A DNA stretch of 64,000 nt from Cupriavidus pauculus (GTDB lineage Bacteria > Pseudomonadota > Gammaproteobacteria > Burkholderiales > Burkholderiaceae), in assembly GCF_008693385.1 (NCBI RefSeq), contig NZ_CP044067.1, forward strand, positions 2,151,501-2,215,500, read 5' to 3'. Made by a program: the position numbers and the translations under genes. Below, piece by piece: positions 1 to 7,404 of this stretch. Under the pieces are notes generated by a model, which saw only the letters and a program-made list of their open reading frames with translations, made no database searches and was not told the origin of the DNA. Positions within the stretch are counted from its first letter, which is position 1. The number at the start of each line of letters is the position of its first letter.

Positions 1-1602
1 GGCATCGGCGGTCCGCGCGGTGCAGACGAGCAGCAGGCGCAGCGGTCCCGTGCCGCCCGCGAGGCGCGAGAGCAGTTCGAGTGTCGGCCGGTCGAGCCAT
101 TCGATGTCGTCGATCAGCAGCACGAAGGGCCGGTCCGGTTGCGCGAACGCATGGATCAGGCACCGCATCGCCAGATCGACGTGCATGTCCGGTTCGACCG
201 GCTCGGCGGAGGGCAACTCCGGAAACTCGTCCACGAGCAGCCGCAGCGCGGGCGCGATGCTCGACGCCACGCGGCCATAGGCGCCCAGTGCCTGCTGCAG
301 GCGCATGCGCCACATGCGGACCGCGTCCTCGGGCAGGCCCACGATCTGGTGCACGAGGCCGCGGAACGCGTCGGCGAGAACGGCATAGGGAACGTCGCGC
401 CGGATCGGATCGGCCTTGCCGGCCGCGCACCATACGCGCCGCTGCGGCATGCCCTGCGCGAACGTGCGCATCAGCGCGGACTTGCCAATGCCGGACGGCC
501 CCGTCAGCGCCACGGCGATGGGCCGCGAGTTCGCGGCCACGCGCGTGCAGAGGTCGGCCATCCGCGCGAGTTCGGGCTCGCGCGCGAACAACTGGTCCGG
601 CAACTCGAGGGCACCCGGCCGGTCGCGCGTGCCAGGCTCGAATGGATCGATGCGGCCGTCGCGGGCCAACGCTTCGGCGCAGCGCGCGAGGTCGGCTTCG
701 AGGCCGGCCGCGGACTGATAGCGGTGTGCGGGACGCTTGTCGAGCAGCTTCAGCGCGATGTTCGCCAGCATCTCGGGCACATCGGGCGCGATCTCGTGCG
801 GCGGTGCGGGCGTGCCCGCGACATGGCTGTGTATCCACTCGGTCAGGTCCGACGGATTCCGCGCGCTGAACGGCAATTGCCCGGTGAGCAGCTGGTAGAG
901 GACCACGCCGAACGAGTACAGGTCGCTGCGGACGTCGATCGCATGGTGCGTGCGCCCCGTATGCTCGGGCGACATGTAGGCCGGCGCCTGGTCCGCGATC
1001 GTGATCATCGGGCCCGCGTTGAAGCCGCCCTGATAGTGGGTGCCGTTGCGGCTGCCGTTCTGGCTCGTGCTGCCATCGACCGCGTGCTGCGCGAAATCGA
1101 AGCGTCCCAGGCGACAGCGGCCGCCGGGCTCGACAAGCAGGCTGCAGGGCGTGAGCGAGCAGTGGACCAGGCCCGACTCGTGCGCGGCGCGCAGCGCGGC
1201 GCTGGCGCTGACGGCAATGGCCAGCACGCGCGCAAGCGGCTGGCGTTCGGCCATCAAGAGGGTCAGCGGGGTGCCGGTATGGTCGTCGTAGATCGCGGCC
1301 ACGCCGTTGCGATAGCGCGCGAGTCCGCGTGGCTTGATGGCCCACTCTGGGCGCAGCAGCGCGCGGAGGCCGAACTCGTTCTCGAGCCGGCGCGCGGCCT
1401 CCGCTTCCACCTGTGCCGAAGCCGCATGGGCGAGCACGATCGTATGGCCGGTGCCGGGATGCACACCGCGCGCGAACGCGACGATGCCATCCTGATGGAT
1501 GGTCTCGAAGCGGTACTCAGGTAACGCGATGGCGTCGGGCGGGGTGACGGGGGTAACGTCAGGCAGGCCTCGCTCCGGTAAGCCAATTCGTTCGCTCGTC
1601 AT
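1..1602 (-). CDS. Serine/threonine kinase-like / AAA ATPase hybrid sensor (3' end outside the window)
   Basis: N-terminal 534 residues of a large signalling protein of the trifunctional kinase / ATPase / histidine kinase family; the rest lies beyond the left edge. A protein-kinase fold covers about residues 20-300 (APE-like YMSPEHTGR, then RSDLYSFGVVLYQLL). A STAND/AAA-type ATPase follows, with Walker A GPSGIGKS (Lys 374) and Walker B FVLLIDDIEW near the edge. The kinase looks dead: no Lys is seen at the VAIK position, the catalytic loop reads HCSLTP instead of HRDxKP, and the DFG position reads RFDF. The full protein should continue with a helical repeat region, GAF and histidine kinase domains, but that cannot be seen here. 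The ATG at 1602 follows the receiver gene by 17 bp on the same strand, so the two are probably cotranscribed. Absence of kinase activity is inferred. Confidence 0.8.
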   Translation of the reverse strand, partial: MTSERIGLPERGLPDVTPVTPPDAIALPEYRFETIHQDGIVAFARGVHPGTGHTIVLAHAASAQVEAEAARRLENEFGLRALLRPEWAIKPRGLARYRNGVAAIYDDHTGTPLTLLMAERQPLARVLAIAVSASAALRAAHESGLVHCSLTPCSLLVEPGGRCRLGRFDFAQHAVDGSTSQNGSRNGTHYQGGFNAGPMITIADQAPAYMSPEHTGRTHHAIDVRSDLYSFGVVLYQLLTGQLPFSARNPSDLTEWIHSHVAGTPAPPHEIAPDVPEMLANIALKLLDKRPAHRYQSAAGLEADLARCAEALARDGRIDPFEPGTRDRPGALELPDQLFAREPELARMADLCTRVAANSRPIAVALTGPSGIGKSALMRTFAQGMPQRRVWCAAGKADPIRRDVPYAVLADAFRGLVHQIVGLPEDAVRMWRMRLQQALGAYGRVASSIAPALRLLVDEFPELPSAEPVEPDMHVDLAMRCLIHAFAQPDRPFVLLIDDIEWLDRPTLELLSRLAGGTGPLRLLLVCTARTADA

Positions 1603-1618
1603 GATGCGGCGCAGGGCG

Positions 1619-2008
1619 TCAGGCGGTCGGTGGTCTCAGGCGTGGCAGCAATGCACTTTCGATGCAGCGGATGATATCAGTGTCCTGGAACGGCTTGTTC
1701 AGAAAGCACGAAGCGCCCGCGTCGCGGGCGCGCTGCTCGTAACCTTCCTGGGCAAAAGCGGTCATGAAGACCACCGGCATGTCGTAGCCGCGCGCGCGCA
1801 GCGCTTCGCACAATGCGAAACCGTTCATCGCGGGCATCTGGATATCGGTGATCAGGCATGCAATGTGGTCGATCGACGCGGACTGCAGCAATTCGGGGCC
1901 ACTGCTGAAGAGTTCCACATCCAGGTCGAACGAGCGCACCAATCGTCCCATGGCATGCCTGACGGAAGCGTCGTCGTCGACGATGGCAATCACGGGGGTG
2001 GCAGTCAC
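1619..2008 (-). CDS. Receiver-only response regulator (FixJ-type receiver)
   Basis: Single-domain response regulator of 129 residues with no output domain. Acidic cluster DDD at 11-13, phosphoacceptor Asp 55 in TDIQMP, Thr 83 and Lys 105 in NKPF form a complete receiver. The start is GTG, chosen because AAGGA lies six bases upstream and the same arrangement occurs at the paralogue at 14184-14591. Single receivers of this type usually act as phosphate sinks or relay elements for hybrid kinases. The adjacent downstream kinase hybrid on the same strand is the natural partner, by position only. Confidence 0.85.
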   Translation of the reverse strand: MTATPVIAIVDDDASVRHAMGRLVRSFDLDVELFSSGPELLQSASIDHIACLITDIQMPAMNGFALCEALRARGYDMPVVFMTAFAQEGYEQRARDAGASCFLNKPFQDTDIIRCIESALLPRLRPPTA

Positions 2009-2219
2009 ACAAAATCCTTCGAGTCGTCTTGAGCGATGACGAGGGGTCCGACGCCCTCCACCGCTTGCTGACAGGATAGTCCCGACGGCCTGCGGCCCAT
2101 ATCATACGGTGGTATTGTCGTCGTCCCGCCGACACACCGCGCAATCCGCCACACTCCACGCGGGTCGCAGAGACCCTGTCCCGGGGCACCGCCGCTACTC
2201 GCCCCAGAAGGGTGGCCGC

Positions 2220-2235
2220 TAATACCTTGGTATTA
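2220..2235. promoter_or_regulatory. Perfect inverted repeat TAATACC-tt-GGTATTA, candidate operator
   Basis: Seven-base perfect arms separated by TT, in the 259-bp gap between the porin stop and the receiver gene start (about 212 bp upstream of the latter). A second imperfect half-site (GGTATTG) lies near 2110. The half-site resembles the CTAATAC block shared by the hydrolase promoters at 6528-6535 and 17637-17644, so binding of a local LuxR-type regulator is plausible but unproven. Confidence 0.4.
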
Positions 2236-2267
2236 CCCGTAACCATCTCGTTTCCCGCCCTCACGCG

Positions 2268-3377
2268 TCAGAAATTGTGCCGCATACCGAGTGCCACGGT
2301 CTGCGGATCCGCCCCCGCGCTGACGCCCAGTTCGTTGATCGCGAAGTCATAAATGGCCCGGCTGCGGTTGTTGATGCGGCTGTAATACGCGAACAATGCC
2401 GTGCGCTTGGAAAGCGGGTAATCGTAGCCGACCGTGAACTGCGTCGCGCCCGTGTCCGGACCGCTGCGGAAGAACCCGATCGTGTCCGTGGAGGAGCCGG
2501 TGCCATTGGCGGCCAGCGCGAAGCCGATGCGCACGCTGCCCACGCCGACCTGCTGGACCAGCGAGGCGTAGTAGGCGTTGCGCTGCAGATCGCCGGTGTC
2601 GGTCCGATAGTGCAGATGCTCGTAGACGGCGGCCACGCGCGTGCCCGTCAGAATCTGCCATGCCACGCCGAACTTGATGGCGTCGTCGTTGCGGCTGGCG
2701 GCCTGGTAATGCTGGTGCACTTCGTAGGCGACGGTCGCGTTCAGCGAACCCGAGTCGTAGACGACGGCCGCCGAGTACAGCGCCGGATTGCGCGCGACGA
2801 TGGTCTTTTCCTCGGGCAGGCCCGCGCCGAGCCAGACGCTGACCGGACCGAACGATGGTGAACGGTACTGGACGATGTTCTTCTGCCGGCGGTCGAACGA
2901 GCTCGTGTCGTCGATATTGTTCGACGTCGAGGTGGACCCGTTCCCGATCAGGGCCATGTAGCCGGCCGTGGTCGGATAGTACGGGTCGTAGCCCATCGTC
3001 GATTCGGTATAGGGGGTGTGCCAGTGGCCCGCGAAGATCAGGCCATAGTCGCCCTGCAGACCCACGCGCGAGTTGCGGCTCGCGATGACGCCCTGGCCCG
3101 TGTCCAGCGACAGGTTGCTTTCGATCTGCCAGACCGCCTTGAACGTGCCGCCGAGGTCCTCCTCGCCGCGCAGCCCGAAGACCGAGCGGTAATTGGTCTG
3201 GCGCACCACGCTGCCGAGCGCGGTGCCGTCGGTTGCCGTAGTCGCCCGCGAATATTCGATCGCGGTGTTCAGGCGGCCGTAGACGGTCAGCGAACCGGCC
3301 ATCGCGGACCCCGTGAACACCGCGGTGCCGCCGGCTGCCGCGAACACCAGCGCCTTCCTCACCTTTGTCGCCATCAT
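2268..3377 (-). CDS. Gram-negative porin (OmpC-like trimeric 16-strand barrel)
   Basis: Outer-membrane porin of 369 residues for passive diffusion of small hydrophilic solutes. It has a signal peptide with likely cleavage after SAMA (residue 27), a mature start GSLTVYGRL typical of Burkholderiales porins, alternating beta-strand pattern, and a C-terminal aromatic (GMRHNF) as expected for BAM recognition. The ATG overlaps the DoxX stop codon by four bases (ATGA), so it is the last gene of the isochorismatase-amidohydrolase-DoxX-porin operon. Uptake of the substrate of those enzymes is an inference from that linkage. Confidence 0.9.
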   Translation of the reverse strand: MMATKVRKALVFAAAGGTAVFTGSAMAGSLTVYGRLNTAIEYSRATTATDGTALGSVVRQTNYRSVFGLRGEEDLGGTFKAVWQIESNLSLDTGQGVIASRNSRVGLQGDYGLIFAGHWHTPYTESTMGYDPYYPTTAGYMALIGNGSTSTSNNIDDTSSFDRRQKNIVQYRSPSFGPVSVWLGAGLPEEKTIVARNPALYSAAVVYDSGSLNATVAYEVHQHYQAASRNDDAIKFGVAWQILTGTRVAAVYEHLHYRTDTGDLQRNAYYASLVQQVGVGSVRIGFALAANGTGSSTDTIGFFRSGPDTGATQFTVGYDYPLSKRTALFAYYSRINNRSRAIYDFAINELGVSAGADPQTVALGMRHNF

Positions 3378-3817
3378 CGCAGGGCGCTACCGGTCATGTC
3401 GGATGCCGCGGCGGCGCCGTGTCTGGCTTTGCGCTGGCGCAGGTCTTCCCATGCGATCAGCAGGAACGCGCCGCACAGGCCGAGGTGCTCGTAGAACGCG
3501 TTCATCAGCATGAAGCGCGCCTCGGGCGGCGCATCCCAATATCGATTGGCCATGAAGGTCGCGCCCAGCGTGAAGACGCCCAGCGCGAGCGCGCCGAGCC
3601 AGCGCCACACGCCGAGCACGATCATGAGCGGCGCCACCAGCTCCAGCGCGATGACGGCCGCCGCGGCCGGCACCGCGGGCGACACGCCGAAGTGCTGCAT
3701 CTCGGCCACCGCCCCGCCGAAGTCGAACAGCTTGACGAGCCCGCCCTGCAGGTAGGCCGCGCAGATCAGCAGGAGCGCTAGCGTGCGCACCCAGTTGGGC
3801 AGGGAGACGCCGCGCAT
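3374..3817 (-). CDS. DoxX family membrane protein
   Basis: Small integral membrane protein of 147 residues with four hydrophobic segments (about 6-24, 45-65, 70-90, 115-130), matching DoxX/DoxD-like proteins. Their biochemical role is poorly defined; some act with oxidoreductases or in thiol and redox homeostasis. The ATG at 3817 was chosen over upstream in-frame codons because it sits in a TGATG overlap with the amidohydrolase stop, giving translational coupling. Its stop overlaps the porin start in the same way. Confidence 0.8.
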   Translation of the reverse strand: MRGVSLPNWVRTLALLLICAAYLQGGLVKLFDFGGAVAEMQHFGVSPAVPAAAAVIALELVAPLMIVLGVWRWLGALALGVFTLGATFMANRYWDAPPEARFMLMNAFYEHLGLCGAFLLIAWEDLRQRKARHGAAAASDMTGSALR

Positions 3818-5754
3818 CAGAAGGCCCAGCACGAGCAGCCGAGGGCGCCCCAGAACGAGCTTTCGTCGCTCGCGGGCACACTCGATGTCCAGGCGCGCGC
3901 ATGCGCGTGGCCGTGCACGCCGCACGAGGAGGCGCAGCCGCAGGCCGTGTTCAGCGCCAGCTTCGTCTGCGCCGTCGGGCGCGGCTGATAGCGGCTGCCA
4001 TGGCGCGCGGGCGACCAGTCGGGCATCGCCGGGGGCAGTTCCGGCGAGAACTTGCCGAACTCGCCATCACCGTACACGACCTTGCCGCCGAGGATCGTCA
4101 TCACCGAGGTAATGTCCTGGATGTCGTCGCCGGGCACGGAGAAGTAGTCGGCCGACAACACCGCGAGGTCGGCGAGCTGGCCCACGGCGATGCGGCCCTT
4201 CTTGCCTTCCTCGGACGAGAACCACGTATTGGCTTCCGTCCACAGGCGCAGCGCCGTCTCGCGGTCGAGCAGGTTGGCCTGCGGGTACATCGACATGCCG
4301 CCGACGGTCTTGCCGGTCGTGAGCCAGTACAGCGATACCCACGGGTTGTACGATGCCACGCGCGTGGCATCGGTACCGGCCCCGACCTTGACGCCGCGCT
4401 CGAGCATCTTCTTCACGGGCGGCGTGGCCTCGGCGGCCTTCGCGCCGTAGCGTTCGACGAAATACTCGCCCTGATAGGCCATGCGGTGCTGCACGGCGAT
4501 ACCGCCGCCGAGCGCCGCGATCCGGTCGATATTGCGGTCCGTGATGGTTTCCGCGTGATCGAAGAACCAGTTCAGGCCCGTGAACGGGATGTCCTTGGCC
4601 ACCTTCTCGTACACGTCCAGCGCGCGCGAGATGGTCTCGTTGTACGTGGCATGCAGGCGCCACGGCCAGCGCTTCTCGGCCAGCAGGCGGATCACGGGCT
4701 CGAGGTCCGCTTCCATCGACGGCGGCATGTCGGGCCGTTCGACACGGAAGTCCTCGAAGTCCGCCGCGGTGTAGACGAGCATTTCGCCCGCGCCGTTGTG
4801 ACGGTACAGGTCGTCGCCCTGGCCCGGCTTCACCGTGGACGTCCACGTCTTGAAGTCGCTGAGCTCTTCCTTCGGCTTCTGCGTAAAGAGGTTGTAGGCG
4901 AGGCGCACCGTGAGCTGCCCTTCGTCGTGCAGTTCCTCGATGATGTTGTAATCCTCTGGGTAGTTCTGATACCCGCCGCCGGCGTCGATCACGCCCGTCA
5001 CGCCCAGCCGGTTCACCTCGCGCATGAAATGGCGCGTGGAGTTCTTCTGGTATTCGGGCGGCAGCTTCGGGCCCTTGGCCAGCGTCGCGTAGAGGATCGT
5101 CGCGTTCGGCTTGGCCAGCAGCAGGCCCGTGGGATTGCCGTGCGCATCGTGCACGATTTCGCCGCCCGGCGGGTTCGGCGTGTCCTTGTTATAGCCCACC
5201 GCGCGTAGCGCCGCGCCGTTGAGGATCGCGCGGTCGTACAGATGCAGGATGAACACGGGCGTGTCGGGCGCCACGGCGTTCAGTTCCTCGATGGTCGGCA
5301 GCCGCTTCTCGGCAAACTGGTGCTCGGTGAAGCCGCCTACCACGCGCACCCATTGTGGGGCGGGCGTGCGGTCCACCTGCGCCTTGAGCATGCGCATCGC
5401 GTCGGCGAGCGAGCGCACGCCGTCCCAGCGCAGCTCCATGTTGTAGTTCAGACCGCCCCGGATGATGTGCATGTGGCTGTCGATCAGCCCGGGAATCGCG
5501 CGGCGGCCGTTGAGGTCGATCACGCGCGTCTGCGGGCCGGCGAGCTTCATGATGTCCTCGCGCGTGCCCACGCCGGCAAAGCGCCCGTCTTGAATGGCCA
5601 CCGCGTCCGCCTGCGGGCGCGAGCGGTCGAGCGTGGCGAACTTGCCGTTGACGAGGATCAGATCTGGCGTCTGGGACGAGGACATGGCAAAGATCTCCGA
5701 GGAAGCCGCCGCGCCGAGCGCGGCAGCCGAAGCAAGGAACTGGCGACGACGCAT
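3817..5754 (-). CDS. Tat-exported amidohydrolase (YtcJ / Amidohydro_3 type)
   Basis: Metal-dependent amidohydrolase of 645 residues. The N-terminus MRRRQFLAS is a twin-arginine-type signal. The metal-binding HxH is His 94 and His 96 in IDSHMH, in a TIM-barrel fold. It resembles the YtcJ-like group that hydrolyses amides or formamides; the substrate is unknown. The start was chosen because ATG at 5754 overlaps the upstream hydrolase stop (TGATG) and opens directly into the signal. An odd C-terminal tail of about 45 residues is rich in Cys and His (ACGCASSCGVHGHAH), possibly metal-binding. It is the second gene of a four-gene coupled operon. Confidence 0.85.
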   Translation of the reverse strand: MRRRQFLASAAALGAAASSEIFAMSSSQTPDLILVNGKFATLDRSRPQADAVAIQDGRFAGVGTREDIMKLAGPQTRVIDLNGRRAIPGLIDSHMHIIRGGLNYNMELRWDGVRSLADAMRMLKAQVDRTPAPQWVRVVGGFTEHQFAEKRLPTIEELNAVAPDTPVFILHLYDRAILNGAALRAVGYNKDTPNPPGGEIVHDAHGNPTGLLLAKPNATILYATLAKGPKLPPEYQKNSTRHFMREVNRLGVTGVIDAGGGYQNYPEDYNIIEELHDEGQLTVRLAYNLFTQKPKEELSDFKTWTSTVKPGQGDDLYRHNGAGEMLVYTAADFEDFRVERPDMPPSMEADLEPVIRLLAEKRWPWRLHATYNETISRALDVYEKVAKDIPFTGLNWFFDHAETITDRNIDRIAALGGGIAVQHRMAYQGEYFVERYGAKAAEATPPVKKMLERGVKVGAGTDATRVASYNPWVSLYWLTTGKTVGGMSMYPQANLLDRETALRLWTEANTWFSSEEGKKGRIAVGQLADLAVLSADYFSVPGDDIQDITSVMTILGGKVVYGDGEFGKFSPELPPAMPDWSPARHGSRYQPRPTAQTKLALNTACGCASSCGVHGHAHARAWTSSVPASDESSFWGALGCSCWAF

Positions 5755-6452
5755 CAGCGCTCGATCACCGGTGCGTGCACGGGCGCGATCGACTCGTGCG
5801 GGGTGGCGGTGCGCTGGGCTGCCTTGTGTACCATCGTGTAGGCATAGTCCACGCCCATGCCGTACGCGCCCGAGTGTTCCTTGGCCACGGCCATCACGGC
5901 GTCGTACGTGTCGCGGTTCTTCCAGTCGCGCTGCCATTCCAGCAACACCTGTTGCCAGGTCACGGGCACCACGCCGGCCTGCACCATGCGCTGCATCGCG
6001 TAGTCGTGCGCATCCTTGGTGGTGCCGCCCGAGGCGTCGGCCACCATATAGATCTCGTAGTTGCCCTCGAGCATCGCGCACAGCGCGAACGTCGTGTTGC
6101 AAACCTCCGTCCAGAGACCGGCCACGACGACCTTGCGGCGGCCGTTCGCGGCCAGCGCGTCGCGGACCTTCTGGTCGTCCCACGAGTTCATCGAGGTGCG
6201 CTCCAGCGTCTTCGCGTTCGGGAACACGTCGAGCAGTTCCGGGTACGTGTAGCCGGAGAACGAATCGCTTTCCACGGTCGTGATCGTGGTCGGAACGTTG
6301 AAAATCTTTGCTGCCTTGGCCAGGCCGACCACATTGTTCTTGAGCGTCTGGCGGTCCATCGACTGCACGCCGAATGCCATCTGCGGCTGGTGGTCGATGA
6401 TGATCAGCTGGCTGTTGTGCGGGGTCAGCACTTCGAGCTTGGGATTGGACAT
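5754..6452 (-). CDS. Isochorismatase-like cysteine hydrolase (YcaC-related)
   Basis: Cytoplasmic hydrolase of 232 residues in the isochorismatase superfamily. The Asp 20 motif IIIDHQPQM and nucleophile Cys 118 (GLWTEVCNTTFAL) fit the Asp-Lys-Cys triad; the nearby WTEVC sequence is typical of YcaC-like members, whose substrates remain unclear. ATG at 6452 was chosen because AAGGAG precedes it at the right distance and the protein begins cleanly there; a longer upstream reading has no family similarity. First gene of the operon leading to the amidohydrolase, DoxX and porin. Its promoter shares an element with that of the alpha/beta hydrolase at 16740-17561. Confidence 0.88.
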   Translation of the reverse strand: MSNPKLEVLTPHNSQLIIIDHQPQMAFGVQSMDRQTLKNNVVGLAKAAKIFNVPTTITTVESDSFSGYTYPELLDVFPNAKTLERTSMNSWDDQKVRDALAANGRRKVVVAGLWTEVCNTTFALCAMLEGNYEIYMVADASGGTTKDAHDYAMQRMVQAGVVPVTWQQVLLEWQRDWKNRDTYDAVMAVAKEHSGAYGMGVDYAYTMVHKAAQRTATPHESIAPVHAPVIER

Positions 6453-6490
6453 GGTGTCACTCCTTGCGACGGGTTGGGCAGGAACCGGAA

Positions 6491-6540
6491 GACTATGTGC
6501 GAGCCTCCTTCGCGACCATCCCCTCATCGTATTAGCGGCT
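6491..6540 (-). promoter_or_regulatory. Hydrolase-operon promoter with conserved CTAATACGA / ATGGTnGCG / TAGTC blocks
   Basis: On the minus strand this region reads CTAATACGA, 7 bases, ATGGTCGCG, 15 bases, TAGTC. The same three blocks with the same internal distances occur upstream of the alpha/beta hydrolase at 17600-17649. The distance to the start codon is 76 bp from the outer block in both cases. 29 of 50 positions match overall. CATAGT is a plausible -10; the -35 (GATGGT) is poor, which suggests activator dependence, with CTAATACGA as the activator half-site. Confidence 0.6.
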
Positions 6541-6696
6541 TCCACTATCAGGAGGAGCGGCACACGTTTGTACAAAAACCGCACAGCCGTCCTATCGATG
6601 CCGCGGTGCGGCATGTACATTGCCAACGGGATCGCCAGTCGCGGTTCCGGGAAGATTCGCCGTCGCATCGACGGTTGCATAAGGAAAGGTGCTGTC

Positions 6697-7371
6697 ATGA
6701 CCCGCTCGAACCGCACGGACCCGGCCTCACGCCGGGACCCGCTGGCAGCGCTTGCCGCGTCGATCGCGCACGCCATGCGCGAACCGCTGACCGTGATCGG
6801 GCTCGAGGCGGGCGCCGCGCAGCGCGCGCTGCGTGGGGGTGAGGGCCAGACGGCGGGCCAGACGGCGGGCCAGATCGGCGACGACGAGGTCGCGGCGAAC
6901 CTGCGGGAAGGCTTGCGCCGTATTCAGGAGCAGGCCGCGCGCGCGGAAGCACAGATCCGTTGCCTGCACGCCCTGATGCTGGCGGAGGGCGGACTGTCCG
7001 GTGGTGTGCCGGGGGACTGTCTCGCCCTGTTCGATCTCGGCCGTGCCATCGACGACGTGGTGCCCCTCGCGCGTGCCGCGGTATACAACGCGGGGTTCGA
7101 CCTGCATGTCGAAGTCGAGCCATCGCTGGCGCGTGTGCAGGGCGAGCACGCGCGCGTCCAGCATGCGGTGCTGGGCCTGCTGGCGGAGACACTGGACGGT
7201 CTCGGCTCATGGACATCGGCGCCGCCGGGCGCGGGGCGGCTGGAGCTGGCCGCGCGCCGGGATGCGCATGGCAGCGTGACCATGGCGCTGACCCTCGATG
7301 GCGCGACACTCCGCAGTGCGGAGCTTCCGGTCATGCCAGTCTCGCCCGTCGGTGCGCGCGCGCATGCATGA
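6697..7371 (+). CDS. Degenerate histidine-kinase-like protein (DHp domain, eroded ATPase domain)
   Basis: Protein of 224 residues resembling the C-terminal half of the histidine kinases in this window. The H-box reads SIAHAMREPL with His 25, but the usual Glu or Asp after His is Ala. The segment aligning with the N-box (LLAETLDGL) lacks Asn, and no G-box glycines follow, so autophosphorylation is unlikely. Three in-frame 12-base repeats (6844-6879) encode GQTA-like repeats in the linker. The ATG at 6697 has AAGGAAAGG upstream. It is divergent from the isochorismatase operon. It could be a phosphotransfer or decoy protein, or a decaying gene. Confidence 0.6.
   Translation: MTRSNRTDPASRRDPLAALAASIAHAMREPLTVIGLEAGAAQRALRGGEGQTAGQTAGQIGDDEVAANLREGLRRIQEQAARAEAQIRCLHALMLAEGGLSGGVPGDCLALFDLGRAIDDVVPLARAAVYNAGFDLHVEVEPSLARVQGEHARVQHAVLGLLAETLDGLGSWTSAPPGAGRLELAARRDAHGSVTMALTLDGATLRSAELPVMPVSPVGARAHA
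6844..6879 (+). repeat. 12-bp in-frame tandem repeat, three copies
   Basis: GGCCAGACGGCG twice followed by a diverged third copy, inside the degenerate kinase gene. It expands a Gly-Gln-Thr-Ala linker without breaking the frame. Confidence 0.8.
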
Positions 7372-7404
7372 CTTCGCTGCATCCTGCTATCCTCTGGTGG
7401 TCTT

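Noticed and set aside
1677..2264. Open frame of 195 codons overlapping the receiver gene on the same strand
   Set aside because: Out of frame with the clear receiver domain; Arg-rich shadow composition.
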